This document shows, in pieces, positions 62,420 to 64,000 of a stretch of DNA of 64,000 nt. Positions within the stretch are counted from its first letter, which is position 1; every line of letters begins with the position of its first letter. Made by a program: the position numbers and the translations under genes. Origin of the DNA: Saxidomus purpurata (taxonomy: Eukaryota > Mollusca > Bivalvia > Venerida > Veneridae); NCBI GenBank assembly GCA_022818135.1, contig JAFMSR010000012.1, positions 10,573,083 to 10,637,082 on the forward strand, read 5' to 3'. The notes under the pieces are model-generated. The model worked only from the letters and a program-made list of their open reading frames with translations, was not told the origin of the DNA and did no database searches.

Positions 62420-64000
62420 TGTCAAATAATGTCTATATAAGAAGTTTAAGGCACACATTACCATATCTGTATAATGTACTCAGAGAATATAAAACACCTG
62501 AAGTGGCTTAAAATCCTGCACAAGTCTCACCACTATAAATATGTAAAAACATTTTTCATCCTACATAAAATTCAACTCTTTAACAAAAAAAATTACATTT
62601 TTATGTTGTTATGTGCCATTTTATATGATTGGATGTCTGTTGCTTCTGAAATTTTGTTTTAGTGTCCCAATCAAAAGTACTAAAGTATATTAAAGTAGGG
62701 TCACAAAAACTCTGTTCTGCTCAATAGCACCACAAAATAATGCTTTATTACCTAACTCCTATTGAATATATAGGACCACAAATATTTTGTTCTATTAACA
62801 TAGTCAAATCAACTGGAAAACAAAATACAATGTACTTTGTTCTGGGAATGACTATTTCATATTGTCTGCCTGTGTAAATATGCTGTATTTATTTTGAATT
62901 TTTTGCATATTTGGGTTATATGATTCAGATTCATTGAAATTAATATTACAGGAATTGTTTCCTTGACGATTATCCCTCACTTATTTAATTGAGAAATACT
63001 TGAGACATTTTCAAATTGTCAAAACTATCGCAACTGCGAGTATACTCCTTGCGGAGTGACGCAATCACTGGAGATGATGATGATGATGATGATGATGTCA
63101 CAATAGTATTAAAACATTTCTTCTCAACACAACCAGGTCCTGTTCTGTCTAAGATTAAATAAGACTTTGTTTTGATACAATTTTATGCAGACTATCATCT
63201 TTGTCAAAACAAATTCACTGTTACAAGGAATTGATAGGAAATTATTAATTTACACTTGATGAGGTTTAAAGCCCTTCAGGATATATAATGTTGTTTTAAA
63301 AGGAATATGCTGATATTTCATTGGTTAATTTCTAAATGATTTTATTGGCCAGAAGTTGCTGTTGTATGTTCAGTATCAAGTTGACAGTTGTGGCCAGTTC
63401 CAAGAGAAAAAAAAGAAGATTGGAACTTCAAGGTTCTCGAAGGGCGTACACATTAACGGTTTTCCATTAGTATCAATTATATTCAATATTTGATTGGTTT
63501 ATACCAAAACAGAAATTATTTAATAGTTATATTATTTCTGTTTAGACTGTTTTAATTATGTAAATGTCACTGACTGAGATTTCTCATATATTAAGAAGTG
63601 AAAGTCATGTTTCTCTGCGACAGAATATACTGGAAAGCCGTGTATAAAACATGCACTGAAACTGAAGTGACTAAATATAACTTTCTGTTTCAGTAAATTA
63701 TTCCTGTCTTGTTAATTAACAAATTTAAGAAATCTATTGGATTTCATGACTATTATATAATTCCATGACATTTCAGAAATAGAAATAGGTTTTACAACTA
63801 AATTCCTGTGCTGTTGTTGTTGTTGTTGTTGTTATTGTTTTTCATTCTATTTTGAACATTTCTAATTATATTCCTCAATTAGAATTCATCAGGAAAAATG
63901 GTTACCAAAAGTAGTGTGGTTAATCAAATACATGCTAACTAAATCAAATTGCTTAATTTTCTTCTCAACATCAGCATTCATAAAGGGCAACGAAAGTCAG
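62420..64000. other. Non-coding DNA with short microsatellites
   Basis: Holds (GAT)8 at 63,073-63,097 and (TTG)7 at 63,811-63,833. No supported gene. Confidence 0.5.

Overview
The window is eukaryotic, AT-rich and nearly gene-empty: almost no long open frames, many microsatellites, tRNA-derived SINE fragments, foldback (MITE-like) elements and several families of long tandem-structured dispersed repeats. The repeat families, and a divergent FMRFamide-receptor-like GPCR, suggest a lophotrochozoan, most likely a bivalve mollusc. That placement is inference from the look of the repeats, not a database match.

Only one gene is convincing and intact: a single-exon rhodopsin-class (class A) peptide-type GPCR at 46,155-47,369 (+), 404 aa. 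It has a glycosylated N-terminus, seven membrane segments, an MRY in place of DRY, and no cysteine at the usual start of TM3.

Layout. 1-22 kb: two collinear, diverged copies of one segment (copy A about 1.7-8.4 kb; copy B about 11.8-21.9 kb), interrupted by dispersed repeats. On the minus strand the two copies share at least one exon-like block with conserved splice sites (B 15,472-15,577; A 6,685-6,789) and a weaker second one (B 21,741-21,822; A 8,274-8,354). In both, copy A has a one-base deletion, so A looks like a decayed copy and B a possibly still-coding one. I do not recognise the protein. 22-25.7 kb: a hairpin-rich cluster and a 46-bp tandem array. 29.2-31.6 kb: a 2.39-kb element with about 230-bp terminal inverted repeats and a 6-bp target duplication, carrying a 4-copy minisatellite and two SINE-like units. 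31.6-45 kb: mostly featureless non-coding DNA with foldback elements and a SINE head. 46-47.4 kb: the GPCR. 47.8-49.2 kb: a faint local duplication. 50.9-51.3 kb: a tRNA-derived SINE. 54.7-63.8 kb: minisatellites, hairpins, one dispersed repeat, and a 1.1-kb inverted-repeat element (61,289-62,401) with an 8-12 bp target duplication.

No operon, CRISPR array, rRNA gene, intact tRNA gene or autonomous transposase could be supported. The real content is mobile-element debris, a decaying segmental duplication and one receptor gene.
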